A stretch of 64,000 bases of DNA from Paroedura picta (GCF_049243985.1 NC_135384.1:15806501-15870500), one strand, 5' to 3'. Shown: positions 1 to 11,120, counted from the stretch's first letter. The notes: generated from the letters alone by a model not told the origin. Made by a program: numbers and translations.

Positions 1-99
1 AAAAAGTGGGTCAGATCCAGCCCTATCAAATTAAAATGTTATCATTAATAGAATAAGAGAGAAATTGCACTCTAATTGCATAAATACACTGCAACAGAA

Positions 100-1056
100 T
101 TATACTCTTTCAAATGCATAAAACTTAGCTAAAGTCCTCCTGAAGGCTACTTTGACCTCCCTATTTCTCAGGCTGTATATCATGGGGTTTAACAAAGGGG
201 TCAGGACTGTGTAGAAAACAGAGAAGACTTTGTTGAGGTCCTCCAGGGTCTCTGATCTGGGCAACATATAAACAATCATTACAGTACCATAGAAAATGGA
301 CACCACAATGAGGTGAGAGGAGCAAGTGGAAAAGGCCTTTTGCCTCCCAGAGGTAGATGGGATCATGATGATAGAAGAAATGATGAAGCCGTACGATGTC
401 AGGGTGAGCAAAAATGGGGGGAGGGAACACACAGCCGCTAGGAAGAAAGTTAAAAGCTTAATGGTACGTGTGTCACTGCAAGACAGCTTTAAAATGGGAT
501 TAAAATCACAAAAGAAATGGTTGATTTCAGAAGGACCACAGAAAGTCAGCTGATACATTAAATATATAGTTATGTTAATAGTCAAGGAACCACTTACCCA
601 AGATCCAGCTACTAGCTGGAGGCACACCTTACCATTGATAAGTACGGTGTAGAGCAATGGATTACATATGGCCACGTACCTATCATAAGACATTGCTGCT
701 AAGAGATAACATTCTGAAACTGCCAGGAAACCAAAGAGGTAAAACTGTGTCATGCAGCCCGTGACAGAAATGGTTCCTCGGCCCCCATGAAAGAGATGAG
801 ACAGCATCAAGGGAAGGATATCGGAGCTGTAGCAGGTCTCCAAGCAGGACAAGTTGCCCAAGAAGAAGTACATGGGGGTGTGAAGGTGGTGGTCAACCAC
901 AACCAACACCACAATGAGGATATTCCCCACCACGGTTGCAATGTAGATCAATAAGAAGAAAGAAAACAGAAGCAGCTGTTGATCCCCCAGATCCCCAAAA
1001 CCCAGAAGAAGGAATTCAGTGACAGTTGTTTTATTTTCTTGTTCTGCTTTCTTCAT
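100..1056 (-). CDS. Class II olfactory receptor (OR1 of cluster), intact
   Basis: Seven-helix odorant receptor of 318 residues in one coding exon, the usual OR length. Seen: N-glycosylation site NKT at 8-10, GN at 44-45 in TM1, LHTPMY at 58-63, Cys101, MSYDRYVAIC at 122-131, extracellular-loop cysteines 173, 183 and 193, SY at 221-222, KAFSTCSSHL at 240-249 and NPMIY at 290-294. From memory it is closest to the mammalian OR6/OR10/OR11 type; the subfamily is not assigned. The start is the first Met, 15 bases after a splice acceptor (ttgcag, then gtttgagctactagc). Its two ends resemble the ORs at 7481 and 14112, but its middle (about residues 143-238) resembles the ORs at 18926 and 45769, so it looks like a mosaic. 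Asn132 replaces the Lys seen in its paralogues. Expected in the cilia of olfactory neurons, coupling to Golf. Confidence 0.95.
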   Translation of the reverse strand: MKKAEQENKTTVTEFLLLGFGDLGDQQLLLFSFFLLIYIATVVGNILIVVLVVVDHHLHTPMYFFLGNLSCLETCYSSDILPLMLSHLFHGGRGTISVTGCMTQFYLFGFLAVSECYLLAAMSYDRYVAICNPLLYTVLINGKVCLQLVAGSWVSGSLTINITIYLMYQLTFCGPSEINHFFCDFNPILKLSCSDTRTIKLLTFFLAAVCSLPPFLLTLTSYGFIISSIIMIPSTSGRQKAFSTCSSHLIVVSIFYGTVMIVYMLPRSETLEDLNKVFSVFYTVLTPLLNPMIYSLRNREVKVAFRRTLAKFYAFERV

Positions 1057-2240
1057 GCTAGTAGCTCAAACCTGCAAGCCAAGAACATTCACTGTAGAGT
1101 GAAGAACATCATTCTCTTTATTGACTAGCCATTAAAGGAGAGGGTGACATATACAGGAAGACAGACCTTAGATAGTGCCTTATCTCCGTTGTTGATGCTG
1201 TAGACTGGATCAAGCTCACTTTTCAAAATAACCTCATTCAGTTCTTCTGCATAATTGAGCCTCTAGCTCACATGGTTTATGTCCACATATGTCCTGTGAT
1301 ACCAGCATATATGTCTACGGCAGTCCAATGGCCTTTAGGGGAAGTCCCTTTAAGCCAGCTGAGAAGCTGTTTGAATCCAGCCTTGTGACCTTTTATACAG
1401 AAGTGTATCAGAGAGCAAACAAAGGGAAATATCTTTCTCTGTCGGGTTGTTATTTCTGATATCAATCTGTGACTTGTAACAAATCCTAGGCCTGCTGGAA
1501 ATCTGCTAGTTACCTCTGCCAAGGTGCTGAATTTAGACATCTAGCACCACTCCTGGTGACATTAGGAAATAACATCAGAAAATGTCCAGGTTAGCCAGCC
1601 ATATATTAAAGTTTCAGAATTTACATTTCACCTTTCATCCAAAACTGATAAAGTGCAAGGTATAAAAAGATTTTTAAAACTATTGAAATTTTAGGATATG
1701 AACACTAAAACAAACAGCAGCTCCATGTATTCTGTTCCCCAGGGTTATCTGAGTATTTGTGAAATTCAATGTGATTATAACAGCATGGAAAATCCTCTCA
1801 CACCCAGCTTTGAATTATGAAAATTTCCCTTCCTATCTTTTCCTTGTTACTCTCTGCTTTTTAACAAACTGTCACAGTGTTGGCTTTCCTTACTTTTTTC
1901 CACAGTTCTGTTTGGGAAGCAATAAGCCTTTTTTTCACCTTAGGACCTTTCTTCTCTTTGGAAATTTATTTTCTTTTTGCTTTTGGATGTTTTTCGCACC
2001 ACCTTTTCTCTTTCCTCCCTTCCCACAGGAGAAGTTCACATTTTCTTTTGAAGTGGCTTCTGCATTAGATATTCTAGTGGCTCATTGGGTTCTGAGGTGA
2101 TACAGGGCACTTATATTTTGTCTCTGGGTGTCCCATGCAAAAGAAAAGAATCTTAGATGATCTAAGAAGAAAGGAAAAGCCTCCCCACAACCTATATCCC
2201 CCCCCCCCCGTGCAAACCTAAATGATAAAGACAGACTTAC

Positions 2241-2400
2241 CATGAAACAGCTCTGGCTATCTAGGTTGTGGGTTCTAAAATCCTGTTGGCATCCTACATT
2301 TCCAGCATCAAGAAGTCAACCTGGGGTTGATATGCCAGAGGATGCATTAATTGGTCTGAAAAATTAACCTCATTGTAAATTGCATCACCCCTTGATTCAG
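2241..2400 (-). promoter_or_regulatory. Candidate distal 5' exon and promoter of OR1
   Basis: On the minus strand a motif ending TTTCATG is followed by a good donor, GTAAGTCT; the last exon base would be 2241, 1185 bases upstream of the OR ATG. The same exon end and donor occur at 9489, 16682, 30375 and 30996. An A/T-rich element lies about 135 bases upstream, where other copies have TATTATAAAA. Conservation plus the donor suggest a 5' noncoding exon; transcription is inferred. Confidence 0.4.
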
Positions 2401-2789
2401 TATTTATCCACTTTCGGAGGAGTATGAAGCCCCTTCTTTGATAATTGATTTTTTTGAAATTTCATTAAGGAACACATAATCTCCCTAGGTATTTTGCATG
2501 CAGGATAAAATACGCTATTTCAAGCAGAATTAAAGTAACACTAGCTTAAGAGGGAAGGGAAGCATCAAAATCACATGCTTTTCATTTTATTTTGTGTTCC
2601 ATTTTAACTTGTTCAACGTGTTAAAATCCAAGTGAACTACTTGATCTAATTTGGAGAAGGCAGAATCCAGTTTTGGAGTGGGACCGAGCAAGTGTCCTGC
2701 CAGGGTTCTCCCTCCAGCTCCATCGATGGTCACTCACATGGGTGTTTATAGTGTATACCACCAAGGATGACCACTCCAAACCGCCATGT

Positions 2790-2792
2790 TGT

Positions 2793-2871
<79 letters not shown>

Positions 2872-2880
2872 CTTTCTTTC

Positions 2881-2948
<68 letters not shown>

Positions 2949-2950
2949 TT
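2790..2950 (+). repeat. (CTTT)n microsatellite
   Basis: About 160 bases of nearly pure CTTT repeat with two interruptions. It lies inside the OR1 duplicon where the copy at 17445 has only a short T run, so it expanded after duplication. The long open frames across it are low-complexity artefacts. Confidence 0.97.
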
Positions 2951-3349
2951 TCTTAGTTAGATCAGAGCTGTAAGCAGATCAGGTATAGGCTGGTGTTTTT
3001 TTTTTCCCCAAACCAAACTGGAAACTAAGCATGAAGCACATGAAACCTAAAACCCCAAATGTTGGTCTTAAAAAGGCCACTCGAGTAAAATTTGTTTAGT
3101 TAAAAGAAGAATCATACATTCCTTAATACTGGTCACTGTGCAGAACCCAACGCTATATCCAAACATTATTATTAAAAGTCTAAATCCAGCTCTTATTGAT
3201 GGGTTAAACTGACAGGCATAGAGATTGGCACCTCTTCCTAACAAACTACATATCCCCTTTGAGAAGGTCCACCCACAATGCAGTAGAAAGATGACTGGGG
3301 CAACATCAGTCAATGCAACACACTTGCCCTCTCATCTACCCAGAGCTAT

Positions 3350-4240
3350 TTCATAACCCAATGCTATCACAAGAGGTAGTGACATTACTGAGCTGCATTC
3401 TAATAATAGTGATTATGGACTTTCACATTAATTGTATGTATTTTGTAGAATGCCTTATGCTATATGGCAGAGTAATAACATTGTATTAGATATTGTATCA
3501 GTTAACTTCTAATGCTACTATAAATGATGGCATGAGAAAGACACCAAAAATATGACTCCATTACCAGCATGAAACTAACATCAAAAATGGTTTCTTGACA
3601 ACCTCTAGATTGTCAGAAGTAAGACTGACTAGGTGGGGTAGGCTGTTAGAGGTTGCTTAATAGGGCATGGGGCTTTGTCTGGTAGTTTTAATTTTGTAGG
3701 ATTTTAATCTGGGTGAATGTTTTTATCTATTGAGCTAAACCACTCTAAGCCCTCTTGGAGAAAGCGGTGGTCTATACATTAAATAATAAAATAAACATTT
3801 CTGCTTGGGAACAGATAGTGAAATTTATTATAGTATGACACAACTGACATCCATTTGTACATTTCAACATGGAAAAGTGATTGCTGGGCAATGCCAGGCA
3901 ATATATAGGTGATGCTTGGTGAAGGATGTTTGCAGACAACCAGCCACTCATAGTAAGGAGGGGTCTGGCCACTAATAGAATAGGAATGCTGGAATAGGAA
4001 GTCAACAAATCTTTTTTGGAAATTTCTACTACTACACTTGAAGGTCTTTAAGGGCAAGGAGTCTGGAGTAACTCAGGCAGCCATCCAGTTATAATTACCT
4101 AATTTTAATGTCAATTAGTTTTGTTGGAAGGGTGAAATGCATCATTATTTCTTCTAAATATTTTTACTCAATTGAATGCAACTGACATCCATTTGTACAT
4201 TTAAGCCTGACTAGGTGATTGCAGGGCTATGCAATTCAGC
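3350..4240. other. OR duplicon spacer, no gene
   Basis: No gene seen. The segment around 4020-4170 aligns with 13140-13270 and 23525-23660 (shared text: ctactactacacttg, then aggtctttaag), marking the far end of the repeating OR unit. Confidence 0.5.
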
Positions 4241-4520
4241 ATCTTTAACTGCTCCTGCTGTTATAAAATAAAGTCCTAAGGGCTATTGGGGAGGAGTTAG
4301 GGCGGGCTTTGTCGGTGATAAAAACGTGGAGGGGTGAAGCGGCTCCTAATTCGCACCTCCAAGTGCCGCTCAAGGGCCAAGCGGCCAATGGGGAAACACC
4401 TTCCAATTGGCCCCTCACCAGGACAGACCAAAATTCCATTCAGCCAGCCCAGTCTGGCTGCCAGTCTGCTCCTGACCACCACAGGGAGAGGAGGTCAGTA
4501 GGGCTGTCAAGAGGGATGAG
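4240..4520. repeat. Unclassified GC-richer dispersed repeat
   Basis: A GC-richer patch in AT-rich surroundings. Its part near 4400-4450 resembles 12540-12610 (both carry a beta-type phrase of lysate-free text: attggcccctcaccagga at the first site). Open frames overlap on both strands, as expected of base composition alone. Family not recognised. Confidence 0.3.
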
Positions 4521-4567
4521 AAAGTAGAAGGTAGACCTAGTGTGCATGACTGAGACGTAGAAACATA

Positions 4568-5412
4568 GTATCATAGAATAATAGAGTTGGAAGGGACCTC
4601 ATGGGTCATCTAGTCCAACCCCCTGCACTATGCAAGCCACTCACATCCCTATTGCTCATCTACTGTAACCTGCCACACCTTTGCCTTCACAGAATCAGCC
4701 TTTCCATCAGATGGCTATCTAGCCTCTGTTTAAAAATTTCCACCTCCCGAGGAAGCCTGTTCCACTGAAAAAACGCTCTGTCAGGAATTTCTTCCAGATG
4801 TTTAGATGGAATTTCTTTCATCCCATTTGTCCCTCTGGAGCAAGAGAGAACAATTCTGCTCCATCCTCCATCCTCCATAAGGCACCCTTTTAAATACTTG
4901 AAGATGCTTATCAGATCCCCTCTCAGTCATCTCCTCTCTAGGCTAAACAGGCCAAGCTCCCCCAACCTTTTTTCATATGTCTTGGTCTCCAAACCCCTCA
5001 CCATCTTTGTTGCCCTCCTTTGGACACTTTCCAGTTTGTAAACATCCCTCTTCCAGTGGGGTGCCCAAAACTGAACACAGTACTCCAAGTGAGGCTGAAC
5101 CAGAGCAGAGTAAAGCGGTACCATCACCTCCCATGATCTGGACACGATACTCCGTTTGATATAGTCCAAAATCCCATTTGCATTTTTAGCCACTGAGTCA
5201 CACTGCTGACTCATGTTCAATGTATGGTCTACTAAGACTCCTAGATCCTTTTCGCACATGCTACTGCCAAGACAAGTCTCCCCCATCTTATACTGGTGTA
5301 TTTGGTTTTTCCTACCTAAATCCAGAACTTTACATTTGTCCGTATTGAACTTCAGTTTAGGCCACTTCTCGAGATGATGGCATGCAGAAACTGTCCCAGG
5401 CACTACCCCCAA
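4568..5412 (-). mobile_element. CR1 LINE fragment, 5'-truncated
   Basis: In minus orientation this ends with the CR1 3' tail (plus strand begins tatcatagaataatagagt). Minus-strand frames encode the C-terminal end of the CR1 reverse transcriptase protein, with motifs KCKVLDLGR, EKDLGVLVD, PHLEYCVQFWAPHW and RRATKMV between about 4927 and 5412, then WNRLPREV near 4750. The frame is interrupted between those parts. A dead, truncated copy. Confidence 0.9.
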
Positions 5413-6112
5413 GAATACATTGGGAAGTGGGGAGATGTGAACAGGCCAGCTTCCCGGCCTGCTACAAGTCCCTTCTCATCTTGTCCTGCAAGATGACCGG
5501 CTATCTGTAGTGAATCTCAGCTTTCCCCAATAGGCTGCCCCTCTCACTCCTGTATAAAAAGTACCAAACCTCGATAAAGCCTGCTGACCAGCAGGCAGCT
5601 TGCACGACATGGTTGGATCTATTGCAAGGGCAGCTGGGAACTGATGTCCTGCGACCTCGCACCATTGCTACAAACTTAGCAAACATGCCTATAGTGAAAT
5701 GGCACCCCTTTTTGCACCCCCCTGGTTCCAGTTGGTAGCATGTCAACTCCCTGCCCCACTGTGTTTCTTTTCCTTACTGCCAGCTACTGGGACCCGCCAT
5801 CTAAGAGCTGGGTGATGTGTTGTTCAAGGTCTCCCCCAGGCGAGGACATTATATGGATAAAAATCCCTGAATTCCTTGTGTTCTGTGTAGACTTTGATGC
5901 TTCCAGGTTGATGAAATTTCTAGGTGCTCTGTTTTCCTGCAGATATGCATTGATCTTTTGGTTGGGAAGAGAGTGACCTTTGGGCTCAGCATGATCTAAC
6001 CCAAAGAATCCAGCCACCTCCTGGAAACATTGGATCTTGCTGGGATGTACAGTTTCACTCAAGGCTCCACATGATCTGAGCCCTACATAACTGAGGTACT
6101 GCCTCTCCCAAT
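5413..6112. other. Intergenic, nothing recognised
   Basis: No gene, RNA or named repeat seen; only short open frames without homology I can recognise. Confidence 0.4.
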
Positions 6113-6129
6113 ATGTCCCCTGACCTTTC

Positions 6130-6405
6130 TCAGGTCAGGGACCACCTCCGGGGTGAGGGGAGAGCCAATGGCCCAGGTGCTGCGCAAACATGCACGGGCA
6201 ATTGCCGCGCAAGCGTGTTTTTGCCACCAGGGGGCACTAATGCGCATGCGCAGCAACTGCTCTCATGCGCATTTGCGTCGCCGGCATGCCGGTGGCTGTG
6301 CCTGCCTCTTCCCTTCCTTCTCGCTGTGGGCGGGGGGGGCAGGCGCAGCTTCCGGCGGCCCGGTACCGTGGCCTTCGCGGCCCGGTTGGTGACCCCCGCC
6401 CTAGA
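6130..6405. mobile_element. GC-rich hAT-like MITE candidate
   Basis: A strongly GC-rich island of about 275 bases. Its right edge (tagggcgggggtcaccaacc in reverse complement) has the look of hAT termini, and the left edge is a loose inverted match (caggtcagggaccacc). Target duplication not resolved. The interior holds alternating purine/pyrimidine stretches with repeated TGCGCA and CATGCGCA, plus a strong CTCF-like site. Overlapping frames on both strands are composition artefacts. Confidence 0.4.
6224..6238 (+). promoter_or_regulatory. Consensus-like CTCF site
   Basis: CCACCAGGGGGCACT matches the vertebrate CTCF core motif at every position I recall. It lies in the GC-rich element between OR1 and OR2 and could be a loop anchor or insulator in the OR cluster. 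Occupancy is inference. Confidence 0.5.
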
Positions 6406-6454
6406 GAACATTTCATTTGTCAAGTGCTAGTCTGTTGATGATCGATAACCACAA

Positions 6455-6700
6455 AGACATCTTTTATTTATTTATTTGTTTGTTTGTTTGTTTGTTTAAT
6501 TGTTTATTTATTTGTTTGTTTATTTGTTTATTACATTTATATACCGCCTTCCCTGAAGGCTCAGGGTTGTTTACATCAAATAGAGATAGCTGTACAAATA
6601 ACTCAGTATATAATAACATAATAATAACTATAACATTATGAATAATAGAACATTGGGGAGAACAATAACTCAACGCTCAATCAGAGACAGGGCTTTCTCT
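6455..6700 (-). mobile_element. LINE 3' end with TAAA-like tail
   Basis: In minus orientation the sequence runs through a typical squamate non-LTR 3' end (CTGAGCCTTCAGGGAAGGCGG, then TATATAAA) into a TAAA/CAAA tail at 6464-6535 on the plus strand. L2/CR1-type; the exact family is uncertain. Confidence 0.6.
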
Positions 6701-7265
6701 GGTTCCAGGATGGTGGAATGTGTTACCGTCTGAGATTAGTCCCCTGAGGAAATATCACCATTCCATAGGGCCTGTAAAAAAGCACTCTCCCACTAGGCCT
6801 GTGGCTGAGGTCATGATGGACTTCTTCCTCTTCTCTCTGCCCCCCCCCCTTCTTGACTTGATGCAAAAGATGTGTTTATTCTAAAGCGAGAATATTAACA
6901 TAGCAAGTACCTTTTCTGAACTGGGGTAAAATATAACCAGCACAGCATATAACCACTTCACCTGCACCCCTTCCTGTAAGAACCTGAGAAACACGGGAGA
7001 TCTTCAAAGGAAACACACCAGGTAGATAGCTAGGTGCTCAAGGTCATGGTGCTGTGTTCCAGAGACTGGAAAGATGGATGAGGGAGGGAAGCTTTGAAAG
7101 GGAGAAGGAAAGGTAGGAAGATGGGTGCAGTGAACTCCCTGAATCTACACATCAAACTAGATCTACACATCAAACAGAATCTAAACAAATGTCAGAAACA
7201 CAACATTCTGACATCTAACCAAAAACATGTACAGTATTTTGCAACCTGGATGGTGATGAGGGTTG
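6700..7265. other. Intergenic, nothing recognised
   Basis: AT-rich spacer. A short phrase (ctacacatcaaac) repeats in tandem near 7145-7180. No gene seen. Confidence 0.4.
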
Positions 7266-7267
7266 CC

Positions 7268-7451
7268 TAGTAGGCTTGCCTAGACCCTTCTGCGGGGGCA
7301 CCAGGGCAGGTGGTGAGTGGGTGGCAGCAGGCGGCAGTTGGCAGTGGAAGAGCCATGGCACTGGCCACCCCCACGTCGCCTCCAGGTCATTAGCTGCCCC
7401 TGCCACTGACACCACAGTTGGTGTAGCATTATGGCAGTTGAGAACCGCGGT
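7268..7451. mobile_element. hAT-like MITE, left-truncated copy
   Basis: Right end gttgagaaccgcg followed by ttctaagt, the same end and flank as the fuller copy at 13838-14081. It lies just 3' of OR2 as the other lies just 3' of OR3, so both descend from one insertion that was duplicated with the OR. The left terminus is missing here. Confidence 0.65.
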
Positions 7452-7480
7452 TCTAAGTTTACAAACACATTCCTACAGAA

Positions 7481-8437
7481 TTATATTCTTTCAAATGCAT
7501 AAAACTTAGCTAAAGTCCTCCTGAAGGCTACTTTTACATCCCTGTTTCTCAGGCTGTATATCATGGGATTTAACAAAGGGGTCAGGACTGTGTACAAAAG
7601 GGAGAAGACTTTGTTGAGGTCTTCCAGGGTCTCTGATTTGGGCAACAAATAAACAATCATTATAGTTCCATAGAAAATGGATACAACAATGAGATGAGAG
7701 GAGCAGGTAGAAAAGGCCTTCTGCCTGCCAGAGGCAGATGGGATTCTGAGGATGGCAGAGATGATGTAGCCATATGATGTCAGTGTTAACAAAAATGGGG
7801 GGAGGGAAAACACAGCAGATAGGAAGAAACATACAATTTTTATGACATGTGTATCACTGCAAGACAGGTATAAGATGGGGTTAAAGTCACAAAAGAAATG
7901 GTTGATTTCAAAAGGTCCACAAAAGTTCAGTTGGTGCATTAAATATATTAATGTGTTCACAGCCAAGGAACCACTGAGCCAAGATCCGGCTACTAGCTGG
8001 AGGCACACCTTGCCATTCATAAGTGCCACATAGAGCAGTGGCTTACATATTGCCACGTACCTATCATAAGACATTGCTGCTAGGAGATAACATTCGGAAC
8101 CTGCCAAGAAACTGAAGAAGTAATACTGTGTCAAGCAGCCTGCCACAGAAATGGTTCCTTGGCCCCCATGAAACAGATTAACCAGTATCACAGGAAGGAT
8201 AGTGGAGCTGTAGCAAGTCTCCAAGCATGCTAAATTGCCCAAGAAGAAATACATGGGGGTGTGAAGGTGGTGGTCAACCACCACCAACACCACAATAAGC
8301 ATATTCCCCACCATGGTTACCATGTAGATCACTAAGAAGAGCAAATATAGAAGCAGTTGTTGATCCCCCAGATCCCCAAAGCCCAGTAGAAGGAATTCAG
8401 TGACTGTTGTTCTGTTTTCTTCTGCTGCTTTTTTCAT
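7481..8437 (-). CDS. Class II olfactory receptor (OR2), intact
   Basis: Single-exon OR of 318 residues, uninterrupted. Seen: NRT glycosylation site at 8-10, GN44-45, LHTPMY 58-63, Cys101, MSYDRYVAIC 122-131, loop cysteines 173/183/193, KAFSTCSSHL 240-249 and NPMIY near 290. It differs from the OR at 14112 at 17 of 318 residues by my count. Residues 1-101 are identical, most changes lie between 102 and 207 (TM3 to TM5, the ligand-facing part of ORs), and two more lie near the C-terminus. Start chosen at the Met just after the conserved acceptor and gtttgagctactagc leader. A candidate 5' exon donor is at 9489. Odorant unknown. Confidence 0.95.
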   Translation of the reverse strand: MKKAAEENRTTVTEFLLLGFGDLGDQQLLLYLLFLVIYMVTMVGNMLIVVLVVVDHHLHTPMYFFLGNLACLETCYSSTILPVILVNLFHGGQGTISVAGCLTQYYFFSFLAGSECYLLAAMSYDRYVAICKPLLYVALMNGKVCLQLVAGSWLSGSLAVNTLIYLMHQLNFCGPFEINHFFCDFNPILYLSCSDTHVIKIVCFFLSAVFSLPPFLLTLTSYGYIISAILRIPSASGRQKAFSTCSSHLIVVSIFYGTIMIVYLLPKSETLEDLNKVFSLLYTVLTPLLNPMIYSLRNRDVKVAFRRTLAKFYAFERI

Positions 8438-9100
8438 GCTAGTAGCTCAAACCTGCAAAGCCCAAAAAATTCGTTTTAGAACAGAGAAAATCATTGTCTT
8501 TAATGAGTAGTCACTAAAGGAGAAGGTAGCAGATCTAGGAAGATAGAGCTTAGGTACTGCCATAACTCAACTGTAAATACTGTAGCCTGGAATAAGCTAT
8601 TTTTTCCATATCAGTTAATTCCGCTATCCTGCCTAATTTAGCTCCCAGCTCACATGGTTCTATTCCACACAGGGTCTGTGATGCCCAGCATATATGATTA
8701 CCCCAGTCAAATGACCTTTTGGGTCGGTCCCTTTATGCCAACAGGAAAGCTGCTTGAATCCAACCCTGTGACATGGGAAATGAAGGACCGGCAGCTGAAG
8801 GAGCAAAGAGAAAAACAAAGAACCAGTATCTTCTTCGATGGCTCGTAATCTCAACACCCAAATCAAGAAATTTTTTCTTGTTAATGCTTTGATTAAACAC
8901 CTGCAAATATCCCTTGGACCAACTGGGTTTTCAACTCAAGATGCGGTTAATCCAGAAATACAGAAAAGTGAATTTACCACTCTAAAATGTGTGAGCCACC
9001 AGTGTAAAGGAGATCCTGTGATTTTAGACCTGCAAACATGGCCCCACACCGAGGTTTGACTGATGAACATTTTCATTCCTATCTCTTCCTTGTTACTCAC

Positions 9101-9246
9101 AGCATTTAAACAAATGGCCACAGTGTTTGATTTCCTTCCTTAATTCCACAGTTCTTTTCTCAAAACAGTCACCCTTTTTTCCTCCTCAGGACCTCCCTTG
9201 TCCCTGAAAATGTATTTTGTTTCCACATTGTTTTCCCCTTATATAA
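9101..9246 (-). promoter_or_regulatory. Candidate proximal promoter and 5' exon of OR2
   Basis: Minus strand TTATATAAGG at 9246-9237, then about 145 bases to a donor GTGAGTAAC (last exon base 9101), 664 bases upstream of the ATG. The same TATA-like word occurs at the equivalent place for the ORs at 18926 and 45769. Confidence 0.45.
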
Positions 9247-9488
9247 TTCATCTGGATAATTCTTTCACCATCTTGTCTCTTTCCTCCCTTCTCACAGGAG
9301 AAGCCCACAGTCTTTTTAAATGCCTTCTCTATTAAACATTATAGCGGTACATTTGGTTTCTGAGGTGATATTTGGCAGTCATATTCCCTGGGAGTATCTT
9401 GCAAAAGAAAAGAACCTCAGATGATCTAAGAAGAAAGGAAAAGCATTTTTCCACCTTATACAAATCTAAGTGGAAAAGACTGACTTAC

Positions 9489-9630
9489 CATGAAACAGCT
9501 TTGGCTACCTAGGGTATGGATTCCGATGTCGTCTTTGTATCTTAAATCTCTATCATCCGGCAGTTAACATGAGGGTTGATACGAGAGGCTGGAGTAATTG
9601 GCCTAACCCATCAGAGTCATTTTTATAATA
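9489..9630 (-). promoter_or_regulatory. Candidate distal promoter and 5' exon of OR2
   Basis: Minus strand TATTATAAAA at 9630-9621 followed by an exon-like stretch ending at 9489 with donor GTAAGTCA. The predicted exon is about 105 bases if transcription starts 25-30 bases below the TATA-like word. Conserved in copies at 2241, 16682, 30375 and 30996. Confidence 0.4.
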
Positions 9631-9854
9631 CATGATCCCTCCATTCTTCATTTTTCTACCTTCAGAGGATTATGAAATCCCAGCTTTGGTTCTTACTTTA
9701 TTTGAAATTTCTTTGTAGATGGCATAATCTCCCAAGATATTTGTACACAGGGGAACTATTAACTATTTTTAAGGACAAGAAAAACAACAAGCAGTGAACG
9801 GAGGAATCCAAGCAACATAATTTTTATTTGATTTGTGTTTTAGGAAGATATTTC

Positions 9855-9990
9855 AGCATGTTTGTTTATTTATTACATTTCTATACCGCCCTCCCTTGTG
9901 GCTCAGGATGGTTTACAACATGGCTCAGTATACACGTTCTAGTGTATAGCATAGTACAACAAATTCCAAAGTTCAGTTCAGTAAAATTAC
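9855..9990 (-). mobile_element. LINE 3' end shared by two duplicons
   Basis: Minus-strand non-LTR 3' end (complement of tataccgccctcccttgtgg). The same insertion is at 17058-17200 in the OR3 unit, so it predates that duplication. Confidence 0.6.
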
Positions 9991-10419
9991 AACATTTTAA
10001 AACATTTAACCACTAACCATTTGAATGTTTAACCATAATTTAACAGGTTGTTTCAGTCCAAGGTAATTCCATGATGTAATTTGAAGAATGCAGATTCCAG
10101 GTTCCCTGCAACACCTCCAGTGGGTACTTTTGTAGATGTATAGCAAAAAGAGGATATGACATTACTCACAGTCCGCCCAATTTTTTACAGTGTATACCAA
10201 CAAACATGACGATCCCCAATCATGAACATGACTGCGCAGATTTAGTTTGCTTTCTATACCTTTGATCCACTTTGATCTAAAGATATCAATTAGTATCAAA
10301 GGAAAGAGACTCTTAGGGTGAAAACAATTTTTAACTGTATATAGAGTGAGGATAAGCAGATCACTGACTCTACTTTCAGCATACCAGTTTCTAATCATAT
10401 CATTGAGTTAGGCACACGT

Positions 10420-11120
10420 TTTGGAAGTTGGAGGGCTGCTTGAAGGAACTTTGATTGCAACCACTCTATGGGTATAAAACATGAAGGTGTTGGACCTAAG
10501 GTTGTTCCATAGAGCCTCTGGGTTATAATTTATGCCTGAAATACTTTAAGGGCAGCAGGGACAAAATGATCTCCATTTGTCCTAAGAAAGCTGATTAGAG
10601 ATACGGCTGCTCATTGACCTAAGTTAGCATATTAGTTGCTATGGGCAAACTTTGAACCTGAGGCAATCCCCAAATATTTGTATCAGGTCACCTATTCCAG
10701 CCCATGGCCATTGATGCTCCATTTTCAATAAGCAGGACATTTGTCAAAGGCTACTGCTTTTATCATAGTTAATCAAGAGATTCTCATTTTCACAAAACAT
10801 AGCTGCCTTTCCAAGCTGTCTTCTAAGTTCTATTTGACAGATTCTGCACTGGGAATTTCCCTACTGCAGCTCCCACAAATCCAGAACAGATGAGGCACAT
10901 CAGACCAAATACTACCCCATGCAGTAGCAGGAAGAGGTGGGGAAACCTGCCCTGACTCAAATTCTAGCCTGCAGCCTAGCATGAAACCTTCAGTGTAGAA
11001 AAGGTATTTGTGTCCTAGATTTAAAAAAAAAAGGCATTGTCAGACTACAGTAAAATTTGTATATGTCTGCCAGTTAGGTGGGAAAAGATCTATTGAATTT
11101 TTGAAGCTGACCATGTTTAT
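10420..11120 (-). mobile_element. Possible degraded LINE reverse-transcriptase remnant
   Basis: Read on the minus strand, around 10680-10850, there are short pieces reminiscent of the region after the RT active site of some LINEs (an INYDKS-like word, then a WSINGHG-like word) in broken frames. Weak resemblance. Otherwise this is an empty spacer with no gene. Confidence 0.2.

Larger units (their letters stand above)
1057..3350 (-). repeat. OR duplicon, upstream part (copy 1)
   Basis: Noncoding sequence 5' of OR1 that aligns by eye with the regions upstream of the ORs at 7481, 14112 and 18926, and with OR-less copies at 29760-32000 and 39840-41700. It contains the leader intron, a candidate first-exon donor at 2241 and an expanded CTTT microsatellite. 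The proximal TATA-like element and the second donor found in other copies are degraded here. No coding potential is recognised. Confidence 0.7.
8438..10400 (-). repeat. OR duplicon, upstream part (copy 2)
   Basis: Aligns nearly base for base with 15069-17400, apart from a roughly 690-base insertion present only in the latter. Carries a TATA-like element at 9237-9246, a donor at 9101, a distal 5' exon donor at 9489 and a LINE 3' end at 9855-9990. No coding gene. Confidence 0.8.

Noticed and set aside
2673-2973. Open frames rich in Phe/Leu/Ser
   Set aside because: Translation of the CTTT microsatellite.
6113-6430. Three overlapping frames of 79-105 codons
   Set aside because: GC-rich element; alternating GC words open all frames and there are no signs of a protein.
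9385-9400. Olf/EBF binding site near the OR2 leader (ttccctgggagt)
   Set aside because: One base short of the two-base spacer in the consensus, and the counterparts in the other duplicons are not conserved, so not called.
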